Source: Metallosphaera sedula DSM 5348
GTDB taxonomy: Archaea; Thermoproteota; Thermoprotei_A; Sulfolobales; Sulfolobaceae
Assembly: GCF_000016605.1 (NCBI RefSeq)
Contig: NC_009440.1
Location: 992,001-1,056,000 of the forward strand
Direction of reading: 5' to 3'
Length of the DNA: 64,000 bases
The position numbers were made by a program, and so were the translations under genes. Position 1 is the stretch's first letter; each line of letters begins with the position of its first letter. A model generated the notes under the pieces. The model was not told the origin of the DNA. It worked only from the letters and a program-made list of their open reading frames with translations, and did no database searches. Shown here piece after piece: positions 28,145 to 37,591 of the stretch.

Positions 28145-29428
28145 GTGTCCAGTCCTCCTGGAAAACTAAAATCCTTCTTCATCTCCTCCGCAGGGTTCCT
28201 CCTTGACGGATATGATCTCTCGGTGATATCCTTCGCGCTTCTGTTCCTTCCGAAGGAACTTCATCTTACCCCATTACAGGAGGGACTCGTTAGCTCTGCC
28301 TCGCTCATGGGAATGATACTCGGTTCAGTCCTACTCGGGTTACTCTCCGACAAGATGGGGAGGAAAAGGCTCATGGGCTTGGATCTAGTAATCTTCACGG
28401 TCTTCGCCATAACCTCGGCCCTGTCCCAGAACTTCCTGGAAATGTTCCTATCTAGGCTACTCCTGGGGGTTGGCATAGGTGGAGATTATCCCCTAAGTAG
28501 TTCCCTCATGGCTGAGTACTCCCCCTCAAGGTCGAGGGGAAGGTACCTCGTGGGGGCAGTGTCCATGTATTGGGTAGGAACACTGCTCTCTGCTGTCGTG
28601 AACCTAGTCTTCCTTCCCACGGGTGACTATTTCTGGAGGTATTCCTTCGCGTTTGGAGCCCTTCTATCCATCCCAGTCATAGTAGCCAGGTTCTCTCTCC
28701 CCGAGTCACCCAGATGGTTAATAAGCAAGGGTAAACTTAAGGGAGATGGAATCCCAACCCAAGAGGAGGAAAACAAGGGAGTTACAGGTTTCCTTGACCT
28801 GTTCAGGATGAGATTACTTCCATACCTCCTCCTAGTCTCAGCAATCTGGTTCTTGTTTGACGTTGCGTCATACGGTATAGGACTTTACTACCCAGCAATA
28901 TTTAGGGAGTTCTCTTTACCCTCCAACTACGAGGTGATTTACGCCACCATGATAATCGCGGTGGGAGCAATCCTCGGCTATATCCTGGCGGAGGTCGCCA
29001 TAGATTCGCTGGGAAGGAGAGCTGTTCTTCTATCCGGGCTTGGCGTAATGGCACTTCTCCTGGCTGTGGGAGGTGTCCTGAGGCTTACCGGGGTTGTTTT
29101 GGTGCCATACTTTGCGGTCTTCGTGGCAATGGAGCAGTGGGCTGGCGCGGTCACACTCTTTTACCCCGCTGAGCTCTTCCCTACCCCAGTTAGGTCATCC
29201 GCTCAAGGATTTGCGACAGCAGTGAGCAGGATAGGAGCTGTCCTGGGAGTCGTGTTTTTCCCTAGCATGGTGAAGGTCCTTGGTCTCTCTAACTCCCTGA
29301 TTCTGTTCTCTGTAACGTCGGCTATCGCATTCATATTGGCACTCCTGCTGAGGGAAACTAAGAGAAAGGAACTAGAGGAGATCTCCCTTGGGCTAAAGGA
29401 GGTGAAAGGGAGAAATCCGAGTACATGA
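28145..29428 (+). CDS. MFS transporter, sugar/organic-acid porter type
   Basis: A 427-residue, 12-helix carrier with the sugar-porter/aromatic-acid-symporter signature: [13 protein letters not shown] in helix 1, [13 protein letters not shown] (motif A), [26 protein letters not shown] after helix 4, [12 protein letters not shown], and [13 protein letters not shown] in the second half. Such proteins bring in sugars, carboxylates or phosphate by proton symport. It starts with GTG. The neighbours give no hint about the substrate. Confidence 0.85.
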   Translation: MSSPPGKLKSFFISSAGFLLDGYDLSVISFALLFLPKELHLTPLQEGLVSSASLMGMILGSVLLGLLSDKMGRKRLMGLDLVIFTVFAITSALSQNFLEMFLSRLLLGVGIGGDYPLSSSLMAEYSPSRSRGRYLVGAVSMYWVGTLLSAVVNLVFLPTGDYFWRYSFAFGALLSIPVIVARFSLPESPRWLISKGKLKGDGIPTQEEENKGVTGFLDLFRMRLLPYLLLVSAIWFLFDVASYGIGLYYPAIFREFSLPSNYEVIYATMIIAVGAILGYILAEVAIDSLGRRAVLLSGLGVMALLLAVGGVLRLTGVVLVPYFAVFVAMEQWAGAVTLFYPAELFPTPVRSSAQGFATAVSRIGAVLGVVFFPSMVKVLGLSNSLILFSVTSAIAFILALLLRETKRKELEEISLGLKEVKGRNPST

Positions 29429-29514
29429 TGAAGGCGTTCAGGTTAAGGATGAAGGAACATGAAGTCGCGTAGCGTTGGCCCGTCAAGGGCCTGATTTTAG
29501 TCTCCAACTTCTTT

Positions 29515-30966
29515 TCATCCAGGATGTTTGGCCTCAACTACTTCCCTTTTCACCTCCTGTCTGGCCTTTATAACATAGTTTTTCGTGAACAATGAGGCTA
29601 TCAAACTCAGGAACATAAGGGCAATTGCTACCATGTACATGTAGTGGAAGGCCGAGTAGTCAGGTACCTGTGCCACGGGAATGAACTGTCCATTAACGTC
29701 ATATAGCAACCACGTGACATAAGTGTCCATGAACACTGTTGATATCACTGGACCGATTGCGCTTCCTATGGTCCTTATCAAGGTGTTCATTCCGATCCCT
29801 ATTCCCCTTTGCTCCTCAGGTAAAGCCAAGGCGACCATGTTAACTAGGGGGATAATCAGGTTAACCAATCCTGCAGCTGTCACTATCACGTCAAATAGAA
29901 CCTCGTACTCGCTATACCTAAAGGTGTCCAGTAGGAAGTAGCCCAACATGCTGACCGATGATCCTACGACGAGCAGAGGTTTCGGGCCAATCACATTTAT
30001 AGCTCTACCCACAATAGGACCCAAGGTCATCATGACCAGGGCAACGGGTGCCATGAGGAGACCTGACTCGATAATAGTTAAACCTAGTCCGTAGGGTCTG
30101 GGTAGCTGAAGGTAGTAAACCAATCCAGTGAACATCAGGAACATACCCGTACCGGAAATGAGACCAGCCACGTTTGCCACCATGAGGTTCCTTACCCTAA
30201 AGAGGTCAAGCCTCATCAAGGGCTCCGAGGTTCTCCTCTCCACGATCAAGAAGATAGGGAACGCTACCACTGACACCACGATGAGGGCTATCTGGCTCAA
30301 GGTGGTCCACCCCACGTTGGGCCCATTGGAAAGATAAACTAGGAGTGGCACCACTGTTAACATGAGGAAGGTAGCACCAAGGTAGTCAATCTTTTCCCTA
30401 GTCTTCTCAGGGATTTCCACGATGTACTTGGCCGAGATGCCCAGCAAAATCAAGGAGAGGATGAAAGCCGTGTGAAAGGCGTACGGCCACCCCAAGTCCT
30501 GGACTATATAGGATCCCACAAGGAGACCTAGTGCAGGACCAGCAGCCAAGGTTGCGCTAAGTATGCCCTGTGCCCATGCCACCCTTTCCTTGGGGAACAG
30601 GTCAGTGATGATGGCAATAGCCAAGGGAAATGTGGAATATCCTATTCCCTGAACTCCCCTAGAGAAGATCAGGAAGTAAATGTTCGGAGAGAAACCTGCC
30701 ATCAAAACCGCAAGCGAGTAGAACCCGATTGAGATCAGGTAAACCTTCTTTTTCCCGTATCTGTCGCCCAGTTTGCCGAAAATCGGAGACGCGACCGCCC
30801 CCACAATGAGGTATGCCGAGGTTACCCACGCCACGGTGGTCGCGGTTGTGGAGAATTGGTCCTCTATCTTAGGCAGTGCTGGAATCACCATGGTCTCCAC
30901 GTAGTTCACAAGCATTAACATAAGGGTTAGGGAGAGAAGAGTTCTCATAACTCCCTTGGGATTCAT
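29515..30966 (-). CDS. MFS efflux pump, DHA2 (14-helix) type
   Basis: A 483-residue protein with about 14 helices, motif A GKLGDRYGKKK after helix 2 and motif C-like GPALGLLVGSY in helix 5, as in EmrB/QacA drug:H+ antiporters. The N-terminal helix has ETMVIPALPKIEDQFSTT, the common DHA2 start. It is likely an exporter of toxic compounds and has its own promoter. Confidence 0.85.
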   Translation of the reverse strand: MNPKGVMRTLLSLTLMLMLVNYVETMVIPALPKIEDQFSTTATTVAWVTSAYLIVGAVASPIFGKLGDRYGKKKVYLISIGFYSLAVLMAGFSPNIYFLIFSRGVQGIGYSTFPLAIAIITDLFPKERVAWAQGILSATLAAGPALGLLVGSYIVQDLGWPYAFHTAFILSLILLGISAKYIVEIPEKTREKIDYLGATFLMLTVVPLLVYLSNGPNVGWTTLSQIALIVVSVVAFPIFLIVERRTSEPLMRLDLFRVRNLMVANVAGLISGTGMFLMFTGLVYYLQLPRPYGLGLTIIESGLLMAPVALVMMTLGPIVGRAINVIGPKPLLVVGSSVSMLGYFLLDTFRYSEYEVLFDVIVTAAGLVNLIIPLVNMVALALPEEQRGIGIGMNTLIRTIGSAIGPVISTVFMDTYVTWLLYDVNGQFIPVAQVPDYSAFHYMYMVAIALMFLSLIASLFTKNYVIKARQEVKREVVEAKHPG

Positions 30967-31090
30967 GACATGATATTGTATTTAACACGAATTAAACTTT
31001 TCGATATATCTTTTTAATCAGGGCTTAAACTCCTTACCGTCAAGGGTTTTCCAAGCTCAAGGATCTCTAGGTCCTGTCGGGTTCATGATT

Positions 31091-31828
31091 CTAACCATTT
31101 CCGACGAGTTCCTTAATCTTCTTCACCGTTCTCGGCAGGACCTCCTCTGCTCTTTCCCTTATTACTAGGTCCGCAAATTCGTCAAGAGGAGTCTCCTCCA
31201 TGTTAATGATCACGAGCACCCCTCCATTTTGCTTCACGACCTGGGGGATAAGATTTGCTGGGTAAACCGTCAGTGAGGACCCAACTACCAGGACAAGGTC
31301 GGACTCCTGTGCAATCCTTAAGGCCTCGTGAATCAAGTGAACTGGTTCGTCGAAGAGAACAACTCCCGGTCTGATCACCCCTCCGCACCTACAACGTGGC
31401 GGGAGTTCCCCATCCTGAACCTTTCCTAGGACCTCTTTCCTTTCAAAGTTCATCCCGCAATCCTCGCAATAGAACCTCCTCGAGGTACCGTGGAGTTCTA
31501 TTACGTTCCTCGAGCCCGCGTCCTGATGAAGACCATCTATGTTCTGCGTGATCACGTACTTGATCAGGCCCATCCTCTCAAGCTCTGCGAGCGCGTAATG
31601 GGCCGGGTTAGGGGCCACAGAGTCCATGGCCTTGAGCCTGAAGGCATAAAACTCCCAGAACCCCTTGGGGTCCCTCCTAAGGTAAGATGCAGAGGATAAC
31701 TCCTGAGGATATTTCTTCCAGAGTCCCTGAGGACCCCTGAAGTCCGGGATTCCTGAGGCTGTACTAATTCCAGCCCCAGTGAAGGCAATTCCGTGAGTTG
31801 AGGTCAGGAGGAGTTCAGCGAGGTCCAT
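31091..31828 (-). CDS. cobB: Sir2 family NAD-dependent protein deacylase
   Basis: A 245-residue sirtuin: GAGISTASGIPDFRG (NAD binding), TQNIDGLHQDAG, catalytic His in ELHGTS, zinc Cys pairs CEDCG and CRC, and VVGSSLTVYPAN. This is the standard archaeal deacetylase that acts on chromatin proteins such as Alba. It is of classical length with no extra effector domain. It is divergent from the TauE/SafE-like gene. Confidence 0.9.
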   Translation of the reverse strand: MDLAELLLTSTHGIAFTGAGISTASGIPDFRGPQGLWKKYPQELSSASYLRRDPKGFWEFYAFRLKAMDSVAPNPAHYALAELERMGLIKYVITQNIDGLHQDAGSRNVIELHGTSRRFYCEDCGMNFERKEVLGKVQDGELPPRCRCGGVIRPGVVLFDEPVHLIHEALRIAQESDLVLVVGSSLTVYPANLIPQVVKQNGGVLVIINMEETPLDEFADLVIRERAEEVLPRTVKKIKELVGNG

Positions 31829-31940
31829 AATTTACTTTTCTAGATCCTAATTAAAATCTTGAGTGAACCTGGTTAGGTAGAGCTCACAGCCTTCAAGGGT
31901 TGGGGTAATGATATTAACTGTCTGGTTTGGTAAGTCTCAC

Positions 31941-32696
31941 ATGGATTCGATAATTATCCTCCTGCTTGTAGGGATCGCTGTTGGAGCCTTAACAGGGATA
32001 ACTGGGTCGAGCGGTGTCCTCATTGTGGTTCCAGCCCTATCCTACCTAGGTCTCAGCTTCGTGGACTCCGTTGGTTCAAGCCTTTGGGTTGATATAATCA
32101 CGACGTTGTCCGTTATCTTCGTCTATTTCCGTCACGGAAACGTGGACCTCAAGACATCCCTGATCATGGGGGTTGGGGCGGTCCTGGGCGCTCAGCTTGG
32201 ATCAAGGCTCGCCTTCATCACTCCGGATAAACTTCTGGAGGGAGCCTTCACCGTGTTCACCACCGTGATGGCTTACGTTTCCTTCCGAAGGTCCAGGAAT
32301 CCCTCCCTGAAAATAAGGACGAGAAACCTCGGGACCTGGAGTTACGTTTTAGCGCCAATTCTGAGCGTGGTCATAGGTATAGTTACGGGAACCTTAGGAG
32401 CCAGTGGTGGTATCATGTTCATAGCCGTGATGATGATGCTTTTCTCAATGGATGTAAGAAGAATGATTGGAACCGCTACGCTGGCCATGTTACTGTCAGC
32501 GGTGAGTGGGGGAGTATCTTACGCAATTGCGGGAAGGATAGATGAGTTAGCCTCCATCGTAATAGGAGTGACTGCCCTAGTCTCAGGCTACTTCTTCGCT
32601 AGGTTGGCCAATGGGATGAGGTCGTGTCACATTTACCTCTTTCTAGGTAGCGTCTTCGTCATAACCTCGGTGAGCGAAGTACTCAAGATGGTGTAA
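31941..32696 (+). CDS. TauE/SafE family membrane exporter
   Basis: A 251-residue membrane protein with about eight helices in two repeats (LLLVGIAVGALTGITGSSGVLIVVPAL and LSVVIGIVTGTLGASGGIMFIAVMMML). The family exports sulfite, sulfoacetate and other anions. The frame opens at 31908, but the ATG at 31941 lies about 30 nt after GATATTAACT, a TATA-like element covering the earlier ATG. The substrate is not proven; sulfite would fit a sulfur-metabolising host. Confidence 0.8.
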   Translation: MDSIIILLLVGIAVGALTGITGSSGVLIVVPALSYLGLSFVDSVGSSLWVDIITTLSVIFVYFRHGNVDLKTSLIMGVGAVLGAQLGSRLAFITPDKLLEGAFTVFTTVMAYVSFRRSRNPSLKIRTRNLGTWSYVLAPILSVVIGIVTGTLGASGGIMFIAVMMMLFSMDVRRMIGTATLAMLLSAVSGGVSYAIAGRIDELASIVIGVTALVSGYFFARLANGMRSCHIYLFLGSVFVITSVSEVLKMV

Positions 32697-32785
32697 CGCC
32701 TCCTCGAGTTAAGTCACGGTGAGGGAGCCTTGCCATGTCTCATCCCTGGACTCACTCTATTGCTAAACGTTCCCACTTAATTCCC

Positions 32786-34351
32786 TTACTCGTACTTATC
32801 CGTCCTGAACACTAGGTCCTGGACCTTCAAGGAGAAAGTCCTCATAACTGCGTACCCAGGTGGTGAGGCCTGCAGTATGTTCGCGTACTCCTCCATCCCT
32901 ATCTTCTCGAGAGCATCCTCGTCAGCCCTCATGGCGATCTTCGTGTTCGTGAGTGTAAGGATGAGGTCGTTTAGGTCCGTCGGCCTGTGGGTAGCCAACA
33001 CCGTGCCCATTCCCCTTACCCTCCCCAGCCTAAGTATTCTGTTGATGAGTCTCTCAAGCCCCTCCTTCTCCTCATCCCTCCTTGACTGCGGGAAGTACTC
33101 GTGAGCCTCATCGAATACGAGGAGGTAAGGAGTCTCAACCCCCTCATTCTTGTATTTCGCGTCTATCAGTCTGAACAATCTGTCCACAATGAGGAAGGCC
33201 GTGGTGGTTGCGGTGGAAATTCCTTTCTCCATTACCCATCTCAAGTCCACTATTGCCTTCTTTCTTACTAGGTCCTCGTAGTTGGGTTCCCCAAGGAACC
33301 CCTTTTCCAGGGGTATGTCCAGGATGCCAGTCTCCTTCAGCATAATAACTGACCTCCTTATGTTGTCCTCTGTGGTCTTATGAACATGAAACTCAGAAAA
33401 GAGTTCCTCACATTCCCCAATCCAATTGTCAATTTCCGTTAGGCAGTGCTCTGTGATCAACTTGAAGAAATAGGCTCCCTGCCCAGAGAAGAGGGGCGAC
33501 ACATCTGGAATCTCCTTGTAGGTCTCCCTCAACCTGAAACCCAAGAGCTCCACGTGAAAGGTTTTCTCACCGTTGGTCAACGTGATCCTTTGGCCGTCAA
33601 CCTGGGATATCCTGAAGTCCTGCAGGTTGCTCCTCTTCAAGAAGAGCGAAACGAATTCAGTTACCTTCCCCATATCCCTCGTCACAGGAACAAGGACGGT
33701 TCCCCCAATCTTCGCCATGGTCTTCACGTAATCTCCCTGAATGTCGAAGCCTAGGACCGGGATCCTGCTCCTGGTGATCAGGAGGCGAAGAAGGTTTGTT
33801 TTCCCCGCACCCGTAGTTCCCACTACGAGGACGTGGTGTCTCAACGCCTCCTCGGTGAGGTTGACAGGTACGTCAAGGATCCTGTAACCCTCGACGATCT
33901 TCCCTATGGGTATTCCGTCTTGCGGTAACCCCAACATTTCCTTTATGAACTCCTGGCTTGGAACGAAGATAGGACTCTGCGGGTCCACAGGTGAACTGGG
34001 CGGAACCACCTCATTCTCCACCTTCTCGGACAGGAGCTCTATGGTCAGGGAGAGAGGGGTGGTAATAGCGGACACGTCTTCAACAGGGGAGAGAGCTGGG
34101 ATCCTGGAGATTGCAAGGATGTCTGCCCTCTCGACCGAGGTAATCCTCCCCAGCATGAGAGTCCCTGACACGGGTATAGATATCCCCACATAACTCCCTA
34201 TGAGGAACTTCCTCTTGAGATAGACCTCGTAGGGGATCTCAGCCCTAATCTGGTTATTGTCCTTTCCGTGGGAGATTGGGGTCACCCTGCTAATGAGACC
34301 CACAACCTCGCCGTACTTACTCGCACGACTCTTAGCGTCCTCAAGGCTCAT
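32786..34351 (-). CDS. herA: HerA-like hexameric DNA translocase
   Basis: A 521-residue protein with an N-terminal HAS-barrel region, Walker A VVGTTGAGKTNLLR (about 175-188), Walker B LLVFDEAHEYFP (about 410-421) and RILRLGRVRGMGTVLATHRPTDLN, with the arginine finger region and the IAMRADE segment of HerA/DUF87 ATPases. HerA pumps DNA and works with the nuclease NurA in end resection. The nurA-like gene lies 71 bp upstream in the same direction. Rad50 and Mre11 genes are not present, so this is a separate herA-nurA pair. Confidence 0.85.
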   Translation of the reverse strand: MSLEDAKSRASKYGEVVGLISRVTPISHGKDNNQIRAEIPYEVYLKRKFLIGSYVGISIPVSGTLMLGRITSVERADILAISRIPALSPVEDVSAITTPLSLTIELLSEKVENEVVPPSSPVDPQSPIFVPSQEFIKEMLGLPQDGIPIGKIVEGYRILDVPVNLTEEALRHHVLVVGTTGAGKTNLLRLLITRSRIPVLGFDIQGDYVKTMAKIGGTVLVPVTRDMGKVTEFVSLFLKRSNLQDFRISQVDGQRITLTNGEKTFHVELLGFRLRETYKEIPDVSPLFSGQGAYFFKLITEHCLTEIDNWIGECEELFSEFHVHKTTEDNIRRSVIMLKETGILDIPLEKGFLGEPNYEDLVRKKAIVDLRWVMEKGISTATTTAFLIVDRLFRLIDAKYKNEGVETPYLLVFDEAHEYFPQSRRDEEKEGLERLINRILRLGRVRGMGTVLATHRPTDLNDLILTLTNTKIAMRADEDALEKIGMEEYANILQASPPGYAVMRTFSLKVQDLVFRTDKYE

Positions 34352-34422
34352 GGAATTAAAGGAGATTTTCCCTTTTTAAATTATCAAGAAGTAGTTCAGC
34401 TTCAGGTGAGACCTGTCCAGCC

Positions 34423-35433
34423 TTATCCCATCTCTAGGTCGAGGTTGGCCTGTTGAAACCTGTTCCAGTCGTCGTAGGTCACCTCAACTTGCCCCTTTGC
34501 GTATATGAAGGAGAGGATGAAAGTTGAGGCGCTCAACTTCCTTGATAACCTATCGGCGACCTCTATGAAAGTTGGTAATCCCCTATACGATGCGTGGGAA
34601 AGCGAGGTCGCGACTCCTTGACAAAGGAGATTCCTGGATGGGCTCTCAACCCTGAAAACAGAGTCCCGGACCTTCACGTAAACCATGTAACGCTGAAGCG
34701 AGGAATTGGAGAGCTGGAATTCCTCCCTTAGGACTGGAGTAATGTAGGTGATCTTGCCTTTCCCCAGTTCTAGGGTAAGCACGTCGTCTGTGGGAGTTAC
34801 GTCACCTTTCCATAGTTCCTTCACCCTCGATAACTTCCTTGAGGTGGAGAGTCTCTTCACGATACCCACCAGTTGATCCTTTCTTCTCTCCTGGATGAGT
34901 CTCTCGTACGCTGACCTGTAGGGCTCCCCCACCATGGGCAGATAGGGTCCAGGGAAGACTGGTCCGTCAACTACGGCTATCCTGGCTCTCTCAATGGCCC
35001 TATTCTCCAGGTAAATCCTCAGCTCGTCAAGGATGTTATCGTCCTTGTACCCAGGGTCATAAGGAACGTCGTTCACGTTCCTGGTTCTCACCACCTTGGA
35101 GAGTGGAGAGGTTTCTATCATCTCCACGACGTCCCTAGATCCCTTTATTGCTAGGAAGGGGAACGAGGCATTGAGCGGAACGGTCATGTGCTCCCCCTCA
35201 ATATTCGCGTAAAGTGAGGCGAGATATATGTTGGCTCCCCTCACAGTCATATACCTCGAGGAGGTATCTAGGTAGGAAAAAGAGGAGAGGGGGTCACACT
35301 TCTCAAGGGGACCCTCAACCTCAACGGGCCATGAGTCCTCGAATTCCTGAAGGGACACCCCTAGAAAGACTTTCTCCTTGGACAACCTTGATAGAGTCGT
35401 CATAAGATCCCTGATAACCTCGTGAACCTCCAA
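34423..35433 (-). CDS. nurA: NurA-like nuclease
   Basis: A 336-residue protein with the NurA fold landmarks: SYLDTSSRYMTVRGANIYLAS (about 48-68, with the metal-binding Asp), then ARIAVVDGPVFPGPY (about 151-165, second Asp) and a C-terminal strand-helix pair (TFILSFIYAKGQ). NurA is a 5'-3' ssDNA exo/endonuclease that forms a complex with HerA. It is first in the leftward nurA-herA pair, with TATA-like TTATAAAG upstream. Confidence 0.75.
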   Translation of the reverse strand: MEVHEVIRDLMTTLSRLSKEKVFLGVSLQEFEDSWPVEVEGPLEKCDPLSSFSYLDTSSRYMTVRGANIYLASLYANIEGEHMTVPLNASFPFLAIKGSRDVVEMIETSPLSKVVRTRNVNDVPYDPGYKDDNILDELRIYLENRAIERARIAVVDGPVFPGPYLPMVGEPYRSAYERLIQERRKDQLVGIVKRLSTSRKLSRVKELWKGDVTPTDDVLTLELGKGKITYITPVLREEFQLSNSSLQRYMVYVKVRDSVFRVESPSRNLLCQGVATSLSHASYRGLPTFIEVADRLSRKLSASTFILSFIYAKGQVEVTYDDWNRFQQANLDLEMG

Positions 35434-35537
35434 GATTATCGTGTTGGGATAGACAAGCCCAATTATAAAGATTCTTAAAGCTTAAGATTCTGGAAAGAAT
35501 ATCAAAGAGATTTAGCTCAATCCCTATAGGTTTCTCC

Positions 35538-35723
35538 TCAGGTCCTGATCATGAATGATACCACAATAAATACTGCAAAGAGAACAATCTCAAGCACTAC
35601 GACGTATAGGAACGCTAATCTTAGACCCGGAGTATCCTTTGTACGCAAATATGCTATCAATCCTGTCACCCAGGATATGAGAAGTCCTATGGCGACTCCT
35701 CTAAAATAGTCCGAATTAGCCAT
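35538..35723 (-). CDS. Small two-helix membrane protein
   Basis: A 61-residue protein starting MANSDYFRG with two hydrophobic helices (VAIGLLISWVTGLIAYL and LAFLYVVVLEIVLFAVFIVVSFM) joined by a short basic loop. I start it at ATG 35723; the frame opens seven codons earlier. The function is unknown. Confidence 0.5.
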   Translation of the reverse strand: MANSDYFRGVAIGLLISWVTGLIAYLRTKDTPGLRLAFLYVVVLEIVLFAVFIVVSFMIRT

Positions 35724-36229
35724 AATAGTAGTGTAAAATATCAAGAATAAAAGGATGTATTTGGTTAGGTTCTAATTTTCTACTTCTATGCGGTTCAAAA
35801 GGCGTGAGGGTCTATTGATCTTGATCTCTGCACTCTAACCCCACTAATCCTTGAGACCCAATTAAGGTTTCAAGTTACAGGGGTGTAACTTGTTTTCGAC
35901 GCATGGCCTAAGGACTCCTTCTAAGGCCTCTATGGCAAGGAAGGATAGCTAAGAGGGGACTACCCTTGGCAAAATTCATTCTCATGTGGGACTCTCATCG
36001 TACGTGGATTTCCTGAGTAGATAAAATCTTACTGCTATATCTGCCTGATATTATTTAGGTCGGAGCTCACTTTCTCCAACAAAATTAAATTCAACGTAAA
36101 ATCGTAGATATTTTATATCAGTTGGGATGGTAATCCCCGAACTTCACCTATACTATCCATACTAGCTAGATCTGACTTCAGTCACCAGATAAAACTAGTT
36201 TATCGGTTTCATGATTTGATATGTGCAAC
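35724..36229. other. 506 bp intergenic region with two hairpins
   Basis: The gap has no gene that I can support. It contains two strong inverted repeats at 35871-35928 (listed below). The right part is AT-rich. Confidence 0.4.
35871..35928. repeat. Two adjacent hairpins, possible small RNA or terminators
   Basis: CAAGTTACA (35871-35879) and TGTAACTTG (35884-35892) form a perfect 9 bp stem with a GGGG loop. Just after, GGCCT AAGG act CCTT cta AGGCC (35905-35928) folds as a second 9 bp stem with a 3-nt loop and a 3-nt bulge. Both are in noncoding DNA. Confidence 0.4.
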
Positions 36230-36712
36230 TCACTCTCCCTTAAGTAGTTTCACCTTTCCTCCCTCTATCTTAACCTTCTTGTCCTTCATGGGTCCACGAA
36301 CATAGGCTGCGTATTCTTCTCCCAAGGCACTCCTTATCTCCTCGAGAGTACTTTCCCCTCCTATGTCCCTCAGGAAATTGATGATCTCCCTCTCCATGAG
36401 TTCAGGCGTTAACTCCTCCTCTTCCTCGTTCTCTGCCCTCTTGGTTCTCTTGTATTGTTCGTACGAGAGTTCATCAAGCTTGGCGAAGGTTCTCACATGT
36501 CTCCTGTAGGTCTCTATTATCCTGTAGGCTATGTCGAGGGCTTCTTGGTCGGACAACCTTATCATTTTATCTCCAGAATCGTCGCCGATTCTAATGAAGA
36601 AACCGCCATCTATTACAGAGCCGTCCTTTATTATCGGGGAGGAGTCTCCGACTCTTATCCAGACAGTTGTTCCGTCGTCCCTTTTGTGAACCTTTCTTAC
36701 TATGATGGCCAT
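36230..36712 (-). CDS. Unknown protein with C-terminal winged-helix-like domain
   Basis: A 160-residue protein from ATG 36712 (the frame extends to 36847 but the extra part runs into the upstream macro-domain gene). The N-terminus is a beta-rich domain (VRKVHKRDDGTTVWIRVGD... GGFFIRIGDDSGDKMIRLSD), the centre is a helix, then an acidic EEEEE linker, and the C-terminus (MEREIINFLRDIGGESTLEEIRSALG...GGKVKLLKG) resembles a winged helix. It follows the macro-domain gene by 58 bp on the same strand. It may bind nucleic acid. Confidence 0.5.
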   Translation of the reverse strand: MAIIVRKVHKRDDGTTVWIRVGDSSPIIKDGSVIDGGFFIRIGDDSGDKMIRLSDQEALDIAYRIIETYRRHVRTFAKLDELSYEQYKRTKRAENEEEEELTPELMEREIINFLRDIGGESTLEEIRSALGEEYAAYVRGPMKDKKVKIEGGKVKLLKGE

Positions 36713-36770
36713 TACCTGAAGTTGGTAAAGGGTGAATATAAAGGTTCTCGATTGCCCCCAGTAAGGAGAC

Positions 36771-37457
36771 CTAGCTAGACTCCTGTAGTTCCCTTGTGAA
36801 GACCTTCTCAAATGTGGAGTATGCCATGTCGTCGTAAAGTACCACAATCACCTTCTCGAGGATTTTAGGCTTGTAAGATCTAAGAACGCTAGCCATAACC
36901 CTTGCGCATACCTCCATGGGATAGCCGTAAATCCCCGTGGATATGGCTGGGAGAGCTAGACTCCTCAGTCCAAGTTCCTCTGCCTTCTCCAGAGATCTCC
37001 TAATGGCAGAGTGCAACTTGTCCTCTCCCTCCAAGCCATACCTCGGACCGACAGCGTGAATCACGTATTTCGCCCGCAGGGATCCTGCACCAGTGACCGC
37101 AACCTCTCCGACGGGAACAGGACCGTGTTCCCTGACGTATTGGTCACTTTCCCTTTGAATGGCCTCTCCACCTCTCCTGACAATGGCCCACGCTACTCCC
37201 CCTCCATGGGAGAGGTATGAGTTTGCTGCATTAACAATAGCATCTGCCTCGATCTTCGTGATGTCTCCCTTCATCAGGTCAACCTCAAATCCAAGGTTGA
37301 AGGTTTTCACGAGATAATCTTCGAGTACTATCTTAAATCGTTCACGTTGACTAGCCCCTGTCAAGGTGAAATCTTCAACGATCCTCCTCTCAGACCTTAT
37401 GTGGTGATTATGTATGACCAGTTTCGGACTCATAACACGTAAATTTCGAATCATCAT
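36771..37457 (-). CDS. Macro-domain protein (ADP-ribose binding/hydrolase-like)
   Basis: A 228-residue protein. From about residue 56 there is a macro domain: [50 protein letters not shown] and [13 protein letters not shown]. These segments bind ADP-ribose, and NAAN/GGGV is typical of MacroD-type de-ADP-ribosylases. About 55 N-terminal residues are extra. It is divergent from the ATPase gene at 37592, with a 134 bp shared promoter region. It may remove ADP-ribose from proteins, nucleic acids or metabolites such as O-acetyl-ADP-ribose. Confidence 0.85.
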   Translation of the reverse strand: MMIRNLRVMSPKLVIHNHHIRSERRIVEDFTLTGASQRERFKIVLEDYLVKTFNLGFEVDLMKGDITKIEADAIVNAANSYLSHGGGVAWAIVRRGGEAIQRESDQYVREHGPVPVGEVAVTGAGSLRAKYVIHAVGPRYGLEGEDKLHSAIRRSLEKAEELGLRSLALPAISTGIYGYPMEVCARVMASVLRSYKPKILEKVIVVLYDDMAYSTFEKVFTRELQESS

Positions 37458-37591
37458 AAGGAGATTTGGGGGTCTTGTTCCCTGATAAACAGGAGCTATT
37501 ACGTGAGATTCTTATTCATCCATGCCCTCTCTGATCTAAACCTTCTCCAAGAAACGATAATATTTATTGTTGTTGACTGATATCGTGTAGT

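Noticed and set aside
31091-34351. Possible HerA-SIR2 defence pair
   Set aside because: The Sir2 gene encodes a classical zinc-ribbon deacetylase and is separated from herA by a rightward TauE/SafE gene. The herA partner is the nurA-like gene.
35901-35985. tRNA or C/D box RNA in the hairpin region
   Set aside because: No T-loop consensus and no proper C and D boxes are present.
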